The notes under the pieces are model-generated. The model searched no databases, had not been told where the DNA came from, and worked only from the letters and a program-made list of their open reading frames with translations. The position numbers and the translations under genes were made by a program. Positions 7,642-15,581 of a stretch of 37,974 bases of DNA are shown here, in pieces. How positions within the stretch are numbered: position 1 is the first letter of the stretch; every line of letters starts with the position of its first letter. The stretch is from Promethearchaeota archaeon (GTDB lineage Archaea > Asgardarchaeota > Lokiarchaeia > Sigynarchaeales > SOKP01), in contig DAOUUT010000006.1 in assembly GCA_030668025.1 (NCBI GenBank), positions 1 through 37,974 on the forward strand, read 5' to 3'.

Positions 7642-8415
7642 TTGGAAGATATAATAGAAAATGTTCGAGACCATCCTAAAAATTTAAAAGAATCTGAAAA
7701 AAGCTATCGTGAGGCTTATATTCGTGCAGAATTTTACAAGGATTTATTCTCTCACGACATCAATAACATTTTGCAAAATATATTATCTGGAATACAACTT
7801 AGCGAATATTATATTGGAGACCCAAAAAAAGTTGAAAAACTAAAAAAATATAATAAAATTATAAAAAATCAAATCAAGAGAGGGGCAAAATTAGTTTCTA
7901 CCATTCGCAAGCTTTCAAGCCTTGATGAAGAAGCATCATCAATTAAAAAAGTCGAAATTAGTGACGCACTGGAAAAATCAATTTTTTATATAGAAAATGC
8001 GTATCACGATAGAAATATTGATATTCAAGTAGATTCTTTAAGTAGAAAGCTCTATATTCGAGCTAATGAACTTCTAGAAGATTTATTCGAAAATATACTG
8101 GTTAACGCAATAAAATATAACGAAAATCCGACGGTGGAAATCCTCGTAAAGATTTCCAAAGAGAAAAAAGAAAGCATAAATTATCTGAAAATTGAATTTA
8201 TAGATAATGGTATAGGAATCAAAGATTCTAGGAAGAGCTTAATTTTTAAAAGAGGGTATAATGAAGAAACAAGCGTTCAAGGAATGGGTTTAGGATTGTC
8301 GCTTGTAAATAAAATTATTGAAACCTATAACGGAAAAATCTGGGTCGAGGATAGAGTTAAGGGAGACTGTATGAAAGGAAGTAACTTTATTATCTTAATT
8401 CCGGAGGCGGGATAA
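7642..8415 (+). CDS. Histidine kinase without a sensor domain
   Basis: The 257-residue protein has a dimerisation/phosphoacceptor helix with FSHDINN (H38) and a HATPase domain: N-box ENILVNAIKYN (150-160), G1 IDNGIG (187-192), F-box around 201-206 and G2 GMGLGLS (214-220). There is no membrane segment and no room for a PAS or GAF domain. The first 30 residues (LKESEKSYREAYIRAEFY) look like the coiled linker that normally follows a PAS domain. The frame is closed by a TAA directly before the TTG at 7642, and no ATG precedes the H-box. The TTG is therefore the only reasonable start; AAAGG lies nine bases before it. No response regulator gene is adjacent. It is either a genuine stand-alone kinase or the surviving 3' part of a larger sensor. 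Confidence 0.8.
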   Translation: MEDIIENVRDHPKNLKESEKSYREAYIRAEFYKDLFSHDINNILQNILSGIQLSEYYIGDPKKVEKLKKYNKIIKNQIKRGAKLVSTIRKLSSLDEEASSIKKVEISDALEKSIFYIENAYHDRNIDIQVDSLSRKLYIRANELLEDLFENILVNAIKYNENPTVEILVKISKEKKESINYLKIEFIDNGIGIKDSRKSLIFKRGYNEETSVQGMGLGLSLVNKIIETYNGKIWVEDRVKGDCMKGSNFIILIPEAG

Positions 8416-8524
8416 ATCCGTTAAATAGTTCATTGTTGAGGATGATCTTACTACTCAATATTTTTATTAGTAAAGCGACTTTAAAATCTAATTGAAACTA
8501 GATAGTAATAAAATTTTTGAAATT

Positions 8525-8557
8525 CAATAAAATAAAAAATAAAGTAGAATAAGTTTC
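8525..8557 (-). terminator. T-rich end after cdhC
   Basis: Read on the minus strand, the bases after the cdhC stop include runs such as TTATTTTTTATTTTATTG. Archaeal termination uses T-rich tracts of this kind without a stem. The next gene is on the other strand, so termination is expected here. Confidence 0.35.
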
Positions 8558-9964
8558 TTATTTCTTCTTGCGTTTAGGTTCAATTTTTTTAATAATAATT
8601 GCCTCGGCGTGGATCTTGCAGTTCTTTAAGATGATCTTGAATCCACCTGCGCCACCTACTCCTGGAATTGTCATTCCAACTGTCCCCATTGGAACCATCG
8701 CGCCTTCTTCTTCCCATTCTTCTTCTTCTTCCTCATCTCCTAACGCCTCTGCCCATGTTTCTACTATGGGATGGTTAACATCTTCCAACCATTTCTTCAA
8801 CTGGTTGATATCAGTAACGTCTTCTTCAGTTGCGATTTTAGGCAATAGATCTTTCGGAAGGAACTCGCTGACGCGATCTTTTACGCCCTTGTTCATCCAC
8901 ACGATAGTCTCAATTCCACCGTCGTATTGCTGGTATTTAGGTGATACGATGTACTGGATACTGATTCCATTAAAGCCAGGCATCTGCTTGCCTCCACCAG
9001 TCTGGTTTGCCATCGCGCTGAACGGAAGTCCGTTAATTGCTACGTCGCCGTAGTTTCGATCTACAATTGCGTGTCCGTTTACTTCAGGGATGTAAAAATC
9101 GATAGCTTCGAAACAACCGCACGAAGTATGTGGGAATTCCATGCCCGAAAATAAATAAATTCTATCAATTTCTCCTAACGAACGTTTCTTGATCATCTCA
9201 TTTATACCGGTATATTCGCCAGCTAGTTTGTTTAAGCATTCGCCTGGGGGAATTTCGAATAAAGGTCCCTTAGGATCGACTTTCGCAGCTGCTCTTGCAT
9301 CGAACCAATTAATTGAACCGCATAAACTTGTTCGGTCAGGTGTAATGCAACACGCGTGAGTCGGGGCAAAGGATTGGCATAATACGCATCCATAGAACAT
9401 ATCCACATCATCATCGTGTATTGTTCTGGCTCTCTCGTCTCTTTTATCGTAAACTCCTATTGCCACATCATAAGGTTTTTCAATTTCTTTTTCATTTGTA
9501 TAAAAAGTGACTTGAGCTTGTTCGATGATCGGTAGTTCAGCTTTGTAAAGTCTAATGAGGATAGTTCCTAACATTTGAAAAGAATTGAACCCCTTTTCGA
9601 AAGCTGACTTAGAAACGCGCATCCAGTTTGTGTAGCGTTGATTTAAATGCATTATTCCATTTACGAAATTGCAGAATTCATGAACCCGTCTTTCGAAAAC
9701 GGCCTCTAAATCCTCCTCTAATTCTGGCCCGGCGACTTCTACGAAGATTCCAATTGGATGGGTTGATCCTTCTTTCATGTCTTTTAAATCAGGTCCGTGG
9801 ATTGTTACTTGACCATCTTTAATATCATTTGCTGATTTGACCCTAACTAATTCAAAGTGCTTTTTCATTTTTGGGCCGCCCAATTCCACATACATTTGTT
9901 TTGCCCTGATGCGCTCTCCTTCATATACGGGACCAATGTCCACAGGCATATCTGAAAAACTCAT
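8558..9964 (-). CDS. cdhC: CO-methylating acetyl-CoA synthase, ACDS complex beta subunit
   Basis: The 468-residue protein is the archaeal short form of acetyl-CoA synthase. It condenses a methyl group from a corrinoid protein, CO and CoA into acetyl-CoA, or runs in reverse. The nickel-iron cluster A ligands are all present: C193, C196, C205 and C215 (in GCVLCQ, HACC and SLCG), and C282 and C284 (SCGCFE). Their spacing (3, 12, 22, 89, 91 from the first) is identical to the ligands known in Moorella AcsB. An acidic run near 414-425 is followed by a Met/Gly-rich linker and GGFKIILKNCKI, as in methanogen CdhC. A strong AGAGGAG site lies nine bases before the ATG. cdhB is 38 bases upstream; cdhA, cdhD and cdhE are not in the window. 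Confidence 0.95.
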   Translation of the reverse strand: MSFSDMPVDIGPVYEGERIRAKQMYVELGGPKMKKHFELVRVKSANDIKDGQVTIHGPDLKDMKEGSTHPIGIFVEVAGPELEEDLEAVFERRVHEFCNFVNGIMHLNQRYTNWMRVSKSAFEKGFNSFQMLGTILIRLYKAELPIIEQAQVTFYTNEKEIEKPYDVAIGVYDKRDERARTIHDDDVDMFYGCVLCQSFAPTHACCITPDRTSLCGSINWFDARAAAKVDPKGPLFEIPPGECLNKLAGEYTGINEMIKKRSLGEIDRIYLFSGMEFPHTSCGCFEAIDFYIPEVNGHAIVDRNYGDVAINGLPFSAMANQTGGGKQMPGFNGISIQYIVSPKYQQYDGGIETIVWMNKGVKDRVSEFLPKDLLPKIATEEDVTDINQLKKWLEDVNHPIVETWAEALGDEEEEEEWEEEGAMVPMGTVGMTIPGVGGAGGFKIILKNCKIHAEAIIIKKIEPKRKKK

Positions 9965-9973
9965 ATTGTCATT

Positions 9974-9980
9974 CTCCTCT
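9974..9980 (-). promoter_or_regulatory. Strong ribosome binding site of cdhC
   Basis: The minus strand reads AGAGGAG, nine bases before the ATG ending at 9964. It decides the start against a nearby out-of-frame ATG at 9972. A site this strong is unusual in the window, and fits independent high-level translation of cdhC within the operon. Confidence 0.65.
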
Positions 9981-10002
9981 TAGTATTTTTCCTTTTTAAT
10001 TT

Positions 10003-10533
10003 TTATAAATTTTCAATTAATTTTTCTAAAAATTCTTTCCAATCGTTGTCGCTAAAATTCGGAAGACTAAATCGAGCGTTAGGATGTGAATATTTATCCA
10101 GTTCAACGGTTCGCAAGTGATTTTGAAAGTTCTTTAATCGGCTTAAAGTCTGACTTACGTAATAGACAACATGTCCACCAAAAATAGCCATTCTATATTG
10201 CCCTTTGCCATCTAAACCTTTCCAATCTTTATCTACTAGTCTACCGGTAATATTTATCAACGACATATCCCATAATTTATCGTCTGGGATTTTACCCTTT
10301 ACGTACTTATACGTATGACCCGTAGTAAGGACGTGACAATCTAGTTTCTTAGCTATTTCAATAAAATAGTCAGCAACTTTTTTTCCATCAAGTTCCCAAG
10401 TTAAAGATTCTGAGCCTATGACAAAAAGCTTCTTTTTATCGTCCTTCAAGAAGTTTGCCATGACTTTTGGATCAAAAACGGTCGTACCTTGTTCAGGTCC
10501 TGGGATATTTGCTTTTTGATATGGTCTTGTCAT
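10003..10533 (-). CDS. cdhB: ACDS complex epsilon subunit
   Basis: From the ATG at 10533 the protein has 176 residues, the usual size for CdhB. The open frame extends 43 codons further, but that part is AT-biased and unlike the family, while MTRPYQKANIPGPEQG is the typical start. The body has a Rossmann-like DHS-type fold, with KKLFVIGSESL (34-44), CHVLTTGHTYKY (66-77), and FGGHVVYYVSQTLSRLKNF (118-136), which are conserved in the family. CdhB binds the CdhA CO dehydrogenase subunit in the alpha2-epsilon2 complex and may bind a flavin or modulate electron flow. Its presence without cdhA is odd; cdhA must lie elsewhere if the complex is complete. It is cotranscribed with cdhC. Confidence 0.9.
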   Translation of the reverse strand: MTRPYQKANIPGPEQGTTVFDPKVMANFLKDDKKKLFVIGSESLTWELDGKKVADYFIEIAKKLDCHVLTTGHTYKYVKGKIPDDKLWDMSLINITGRLVDKDWKGLDGKGQYRMAIFGGHVVYYVSQTLSRLKNFQNHLRTVELDKYSHPNARFSLPNFSDNDWKEFLEKLIENL

Positions 10534-10585
10534 ATTTACATCAATTTTCTCTATTAAAGATTTTAGCTGTAAGTTTAAAATAATT

Positions 10586-10596
10586 ACTATATTTTT
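10586..10596 (-). promoter_or_regulatory. Possible TATA box for cdhB-cdhC
   Basis: The minus strand reads AAAAATATAGT about 55 bases before the cdhB start, implying a leader of about 30 bases. It lies in the 153-base gap shared with the divergent CooT-like gene, so regulation could be joint. The sequence is AT-rich throughout, so the call is weak. Confidence 0.35.
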
Positions 10597-10686
10597 ATTT
10601 ATTAAGCGTATTTTAAAAAAGTTGGTTTTATTTAAATTGACCAAATTAATATGTAATAACATTAGAATTAAAGTGAAATATTAAAT

Positions 10687-10986
10687 ATGTGCGAGTTTAA
10701 GATAATAAAGAAAAACGATGGCTCCAAAATATTAGAAGATATTGTAATTTTATCATATACCGAAGATAGTGAATTATTATTCAAGGATGTGATCGGAATG
10801 GGAGAAATATTAGAATCAGCCCTCATTTTAGATGTTAACACGTTAAATCAAACTTGTGTTGTACTGGAACATCCTCTTATTAGGGGTTTTATTGACATAA
10901 TTCAAAAAGTTAATAATAAAACAATTTCCAAATCCGAAATTGAAAGTTTTGAGAAGCAATTAGACGACATCAAAAAGAGACTTTAA
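10687..10986 (+). CDS. CooT-like nickel-binding protein
   Basis: The 99-residue protein begins MCEFKIIKKNDG, then LEDIVILSYTEDSELLFKDVIG and LILDVNTLNQTCVVLEHP. This is the small beta-barrel of the CooT family, where Cys2 right after the initiator Met binds nickel at a dimer interface. CooT acts in maturation of nickel enzymes, notably CO dehydrogenase in Rhodospirillum. Here the gene is divergent from cdhB-cdhC, which encode a nickel enzyme, and this supports a role in nickel delivery to cluster A or to CO dehydrogenase. Family members are usually about 65 residues; residues 66-99 are an added charged helix. The short length makes the family call less secure than the neighbouring ones. Confidence 0.7.
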   Translation: MCEFKIIKKNDGSKILEDIVILSYTEDSELLFKDVIGMGEILESALILDVNTLNQTCVVLEHPLIRGFIDIIQKVNNKTISKSEIESFEKQLDDIKKRL

Positions 10987-11039
10987 TTAGTACTAACATT
11001 CCCACACGCGTTAATTTTTTAATTAGTGAATCTTCTTAT

Positions 11040-11912
11040 ATGAGTATGGAAGCAAGATTTTATGAAGAAGTAGATGATTTTTATGATATCTCATATCCTT
11101 TTTTATTAGCGCAAGAGGCTGAAAACAACCTCCTTTTAACAATTCTTATTTCTCTTAAAGAAAATATTCACGATATTGAAAATGAGAGGCCACTTTTGTT
11201 TTCATTAACAGACAACGACGAAGTAAAATTAATATCCTTAAGAACTCCTCCACATGATCTCCTAATTTCTTATACGGATAATTTAGATACTATTGAAGTG
11301 TTAGTGGAAGAACTTATCAAACGAAATGAAAAACTACCTGGCGTATTGAGTTTTAAAAAAGCGGCAGATAAATTTACAGCGTTATGGTGTGAAAGAAAAT
11401 CATTAAAACCTCATCTATTAAGGAAAGAAAGGATTTACAAATTAGTGGAAGTCTCAAAAGATACAATTGGTAATAGGCAGTTTTCTATTACGTTAAAAAC
11501 TCATCAATCAATAGTACTTAAATGGGCAGGGGAGATGATGAAAGAAGCATTAGTAGATATAACAGAAGACGATATTGAACAAACGATTGATCAATTAAGA
11601 AAAGAGTTTGAAGAGAATAAAAGTAAAATGTTTCTGTTATTTGATAATAACGAACCCGTTTCAATGGTGAGGAAAGCAGGAAAAACTCCAAATGGTAATT
11701 TTGTTAACTTCGTTTACACCCCACCGTCCTTAAGAAGAAAAGGATACGCAACTGAGTGCGTTGCAAAATTGAGCAAACAACTCTTAGAAGAAGGCAATAG
11801 GTACTGTTTCTTGTTTACGGATTTAAGTAACCCAACTTCAAATAGTATTTATCAAAAAATAGGTTATAGACCTGTTATTGACGAAAATCACTATAAATTT
11901 TTAACAAAATAA
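11040..11912 (+). CDS. GNAT-family acetyltransferase
   Basis: The 290-residue protein has a C-terminal GNAT domain: FVNFVYTPPSLRRKGYA contains the acetyl-CoA pyrophosphate motif RRKGYA (232-237), followed by a helix and LFTDLSNPTSNSIYQKIGY (beta5 and the NxxSxxxYxKxGF-type motif). The first 150 residues are a less conserved domain, as in the two-domain COG3393-like group. It would acetylate an amine on a small molecule or protein; the substrate is unknown. It follows the CooT-like gene with 53 bases between, so it could be read from the same transcript, and converges on the acyl-CoA ligase gene. Confidence 0.8.
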   Translation: MSMEARFYEEVDDFYDISYPFLLAQEAENNLLLTILISLKENIHDIENERPLLFSLTDNDEVKLISLRTPPHDLLISYTDNLDTIEVLVEELIKRNEKLPGVLSFKKAADKFTALWCERKSLKPHLLRKERIYKLVEVSKDTIGNRQFSITLKTHQSIVLKWAGEMMKEALVDITEDDIEQTIDQLRKEFEENKSKMFLLFDNNEPVSMVRKAGKTPNGNFVNFVYTPPSLRRKGYATECVAKLSKQLLEEGNRYCFLFTDLSNPTSNSIYQKIGYRPVIDENHYKFLTK

Positions 11913-11932
11913 TATTTCGTTAAGGGGATATT

Positions 11933-13621
11933 TTATGGGGCGTCCCAGCCTCCATTTAATCTAGCATTATCGATATCTGCTTGAATACGCTCTCTTAAAG
12001 TCACATAATCTGTTTTTGCTACACGATTTAAAGGAAATTCGTCTAGAAAAACAACCAGTGAAGGTCTTTTAAACGCGGCCATTCCTTTGCAATGTTCCAT
12101 AACTTGTTTTTCTGTTAACTTTTCTCCTTCCTTCAATTTAATGTATGCAACGATACCTTCTGTAAAAACCTCATGTTTTGCTCCTACAACGCCAATAAAC
12201 TCAATTTGTGGTAATTCTCCGATAAAAACCTCTACTTCAGGTGGGAAAACTTGATATCCTTTTGGTTTAATAAGAAATTTCCTGCGACCTGCTAAATGGA
12301 GCCAATTTTTATTATCTTTAAACCCCATATCTCCGGTGTATAATATTCCATCAACAGAAATGGTATTTCGAGTTGCTACTTCATTGTTAAAATATCCCGC
12401 AAATAATTGTGGTCCAGAATAACAAATCTCTCCAATTTCACCGTTAACCAATTCTTCTCCTGCTGTACCATCTTCTTTCATTTGACTTCGAATTGTAAGA
12501 GGTGTTATGGGATAATCGTGTCCTAAGCTTTCTAAAATATCGTCAACCGTGCCATCTAAAGGAGTATAACTGCAAAACCCAGAAACTTCGGTTAATCCTA
12601 GACCAGACCCAAATTTAGGCGCCATGCTCGAGAGTTTTTCTAGAAATGGACGGTCAACTGACTGTCCTCCATAAATAGCATATTTTAACGAACTCAGGTC
12701 ATAGTTATTGTAATTTGGTAATCGCCATTCCATAACGAACAATGCAGGTATTTGACCAAAAACCGTGACTTTATATTTTTGAATGGCATCAAGAGTATTT
12801 GCGGGATCAAAGATATGTAAAACAACACATGTACCTCCTTTAAACAAAGTTGTCATAAGTTGCTCGGTAGTTCCACCTACATGAGAGGGTGGAAGGTTAA
12901 CAAGCATGAGGTCATCATCTTCTACATGAATCCCTTTAGCTAAGCACAAATTTTGGCAAGTAATACCAATATTTGTTACCATTGCTGGTTTTGGAAATCC
13001 CGTACTTCCAGTTGTAAAAATTATTAAAATTGGATCTTTATCTTCAACTCTAGAACATTCTTTTAAAAAATCCTTCATAATCTCTGGATTTTTAATAGCT
13101 TCTAAATATTCATTTTTTGCTTCCTCCGCAATTTGAAAAGCGGGAATAATTCCATTTCGATACTTATCTTCCGGGGTGCTAAACTGCACAACATATTTCA
13201 ACCACGTAATCTTTTTTTTAATAGCTGCTCCGATCATTCCAAAATTTGCCGCTGATGTTTTTCCTAAATGGCAATACATTTTTGCTTTCTCTTTTAACAA
13301 TTCCAAATTTCTCATGATTTCTGGTGGCTTTAAGCGTAGGTCTAAAGGGGTCCACATTACCCCGAGCTTAGCACAAGCGTAACCTAATACAATATGTTCA
13401 TAGAGAAAAGGTAAAGATGTTACGAGTATATCTCCTTTTCTAAATCCCATATTGTATAGTTTTAACGCCATTACCATGATATTATTATTAAATTCTTTGT
13501 AAGTAACTTGTTTTTCAGTGTCATATATAATTAAAGCTATTTTATCTGGAGTTTCATTCGCCCATTTCTCGATAACTCCGCAAATAGTGTGAGGATAATT
13601 ATTAAATTCTTCCCAGGACAT
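11933..13621 (-). CDS. AMP-forming acyl-CoA synthetase
   Basis: The 562-residue protein belongs to the acyl-CoA synthetase/luciferase (ANL) superfamily. It carries the P-loop FTTGSTGFPK (202-211), LTEVSG (343-348), YTGD (428-431), the hinge GRRKFLIKPKG (445-455), and the late lysine K536 in NRVAKTD that performs adenylation. It activates a carboxylic acid to its acyl-CoA via an acyl-AMP. The acid-binding pocket cannot be read by eye. No signal or membrane segment is seen. The crotonase gene ends 67 bases upstream on the same strand, so both probably form an operon, divergent from a 3-hydroxyacyl-CoA dehydrogenase. This context suggests activation of a fatty, branched or aromatic acid before oxidation. 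Confidence 0.9.
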   Translation of the reverse strand: MSWEEFNNYPHTICGVIEKWANETPDKIALIIYDTEKQVTYKEFNNNIMVMALKLYNMGFRKGDILVTSLPFLYEHIVLGYACAKLGVMWTPLDLRLKPPEIMRNLELLKEKAKMYCHLGKTSAANFGMIGAAIKKKITWLKYVVQFSTPEDKYRNGIIPAFQIAEEAKNEYLEAIKNPEIMKDFLKECSRVEDKDPILIIFTTGSTGFPKPAMVTNIGITCQNLCLAKGIHVEDDDLMLVNLPPSHVGGTTEQLMTTLFKGGTCVVLHIFDPANTLDAIQKYKVTVFGQIPALFVMEWRLPNYNNYDLSSLKYAIYGGQSVDRPFLEKLSSMAPKFGSGLGLTEVSGFCSYTPLDGTVDDILESLGHDYPITPLTIRSQMKEDGTAGEELVNGEIGEICYSGPQLFAGYFNNEVATRNTISVDGILYTGDMGFKDNKNWLHLAGRRKFLIKPKGYQVFPPEVEVFIGELPQIEFIGVVGAKHEVFTEGIVAYIKLKEGEKLTEKQVMEHCKGMAAFKRPSLVVFLDEFPLNRVAKTDYVTLRERIQADIDNARLNGGWDAP

Positions 13622-13688
13622 TTTTTATCATTTCTCGTTTACATTTTAAAATATAATAATATAATTTTAGTTCATTATTGCTATAAAA

Positions 13689-14477
13689 TTATTCTCTTAT
13701 TTCAAATTTCTTTCTAAAATCTAAGATAAATCTTTTTTTATCTTCGTGTTCGTACCATCCAGAAGCAATTTTTTCTATTTCATATGCGTCCTTATAAGAC
13801 ATATCAAGGAAATGATTGCTACATAGTTTAATCGCGTTCAAAACAGTCTGATTTTTTGAAAAGAGAAAACTCGCTTTTTTCATAGATTCTTCAATTAATT
13901 CCTCTCTACTCCCTACAATCTTATCAATTAACCCGATTTCTAAAGCTTTTTCCGAGCTTACTTTTTCACCAAACATAAGCATCTTTTTCGTCCATGGAAT
14001 TCCAATAATTTTTGAAAATAGAACTACACAACCAGTGCCAGGGAATATTCCAGAGCGTATTTCTGGCATTTGAAAATAACTATCTTTAACGGCGATTCGA
14101 TAATCGCAACATATTGAGAACACAACGCCTTCGCCCATCGTTCTACCATTTATAGCACAAATAACCGGTTTTCCGTTAAATAACAATTTGCATATATCTG
14201 CTGCAGTACCTTCGAGTTCTCTAACAGCTGCATGATTGCTACCATCAATAGCATCTAAATCCATTCCTGTGCTGAATGATGAGCCGCTATTTGTTAAAAT
14301 TAAACCTCTAATTTTATCGTTGTTTTGGCAGTATTCAACCGCTTTTTTTAAATATCTTAATTGATCAATTGTAAAAGCGTTCGACCGATGAACTCTATTT
14401 AGTGTAATCGTGCCAAACCTTTTTTTTACAGAAAACTCAATAAACTCTCCAAAATCTAAATTATTATTAATAGACAT
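13689..14477 (-). CDS. Crotonase-family (enoyl-CoA hydratase/isomerase) protein
   Basis: The 262-residue protein has the crotonase fold: FGTITLNRVHRSNAFT near residue 20, an oxyanion loop NSGSSFSTGMDLDAI, and INGRTMGEGVVFSICCDYRIA then FQMPEIRSGIFPGTG. Family members add water to, or isomerise, enoyl-CoA. Compared with rat enoyl-CoA hydratase, the second catalytic Glu (E164, in the PE motif) is kept, but the first (E144) is replaced by Val in the GEGVV segment. That pattern fits isomerases or other crotonase reactions better than a classical hydratase. It lies upstream of the ligase gene and 91 bases from the divergent dehydrogenase gene. Confidence 0.85.
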   Translation of the reverse strand: MSINNNLDFGEFIEFSVKKRFGTITLNRVHRSNAFTIDQLRYLKKAVEYCQNNDKIRGLILTNSGSSFSTGMDLDAIDGSNHAAVRELEGTAADICKLLFNGKPVICAINGRTMGEGVVFSICCDYRIAVKDSYFQMPEIRSGIFPGTGCVVLFSKIIGIPWTKKMLMFGEKVSSEKALEIGLIDKIVGSREELIEESMKKASFLFSKNQTVLNAIKLCSNHFLDMSYKDAYEIEKIASGWYEHEDKKRFILDFRKKFEIRE

Positions 14478-14568
14478 AAATAAAATTTATTTTCTTTCAA
14501 TAAAAAGTAATTATTATTAAAAATCCCCTCTAACTAGTAATAAGAATAATATTAAATAGCTGAAGAAA

Positions 14569-15510
14569 ATGGAACTTGATAAAATAAAGCACATATTGGT
14601 CGTAGGTGCTGGCACGATGGGGCACGCCATTGCACAAGTCTATGCTACTGCCGGGTTTGAAGTAGATCTTGTAGATTTAAATCAAGAGGTTCTTGATAAT
14701 GCCATGAATAAGATTAAATCAAACCTTTCTTTATTGGTAGAGTATAAGCATGTAAAAAGTGGTGAAATTTCAAATATTTTGAATCGCATCCATCCATCTA
14801 CCAATTTAAAAGTTGCTGCCCAAAATTGCGATTTAGTTTTAGAAGCAGTTTCTGAAGATCGTAACATAAAGCGAGATGTTTTTTTTCAATTAAATAAATT
14901 CTGCTCTGAAGATATTATTTTAGCAAGCAATACTTCTGAATTAAATATATTCAACGTCGCAAAAGTTAAAAATCCGAAACGCTTGGTAATCCACCATTGG
15001 TTTCATCCGCCATACATTATTCCTTTAGTTGAAATAGTAGCTGGGCGTAAAACTTCTTCTGAGGTTATCGATATTTCCTTTAAATTATTAGAAAAAATTG
15101 GCAAAAAACCTTTAATCTTGAAAAAATTCACGAATGCTTTTATCGTCAATAAAATCCAGCAAGCAATTAATTCTGCGGTCTTTGCTCTTATAATACAAGG
15201 CATAGCTTCTCCAGAAGAAATTGACATGGCCATTAAGAACACTTTAGGCGTACGTTTGCCTTTTGCTGGAGTAGCACAAAATCTTGATTTTGTAGGTCTC
15301 GATGTTGTATATGATATTATCAAGAATATGGGTATGGATCTCGTGCTACTTAAGGATAAAGTGAAGAATGGGCAATTAGGGGCTAAAACATCAATGGGGT
15401 TTTACGATTACCAAGGTCGAACTGAAGAAGAAATTCTTACTAAGAGGGATAAGCTTTACTTACAAATGCTCGAATTTCTTAAAAAAATGAACGCATTTGA
15501 ACCAATTTAA
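14569..15510 (+). CDS. 3-hydroxyacyl-CoA dehydrogenase
   Basis: The 313-residue protein has an N-terminal NAD-binding Rossmann fold, with VVGAGTMGHAIAQ (GAGTMG at 13-18) and D36 in VDL for NAD preference. The catalytic region is S120 in ASNTS, H143 in HHWFHPP and E155 in PLVEIV, matching the Ser-His-Glu set of the family; HWFHP replaces the common HFFNP. The C-terminal helical domain contains IVNKIQQAI and ends with GFYDYQGRT. It oxidises L-3-hydroxyacyl-CoA to the 3-keto form. Length is that of the single-function enzyme, not the hydratase fusion. Divergent placement from the ligase-crotonase pair implies joint use in one acyl-CoA oxidation route. Confidence 0.9.
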   Translation: MELDKIKHILVVGAGTMGHAIAQVYATAGFEVDLVDLNQEVLDNAMNKIKSNLSLLVEYKHVKSGEISNILNRIHPSTNLKVAAQNCDLVLEAVSEDRNIKRDVFFQLNKFCSEDIILASNTSELNIFNVAKVKNPKRLVIHHWFHPPYIIPLVEIVAGRKTSSEVIDISFKLLEKIGKKPLILKKFTNAFIVNKIQQAINSAVFALIIQGIASPEEIDMAIKNTLGVRLPFAGVAQNLDFVGLDVVYDIIKNMGMDLVLLKDKVKNGQLGAKTSMGFYDYQGRTEEEILTKRDKLYLQMLEFLKKMNAFEPI

Positions 15511-15581
15511 AGAAAAACATTTAATTCAATAATTTTTACTTAATAAAAAAATCATAATTTTGAAATTGTAATGAATTTAAA

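Noticed and set aside
8568..9053. A 161-residue open frame opposite cdhC, with a serine run
   Set aside because: It is the antisense of the strongly conserved cdhC; the serine run is the reverse reading of its glutamate codons.
10534..10662. Longer CdhB from an ATG at 10662
   Set aside because: The added 43 residues are AT-biased, unlike the family, and reach into the shared promoter region.
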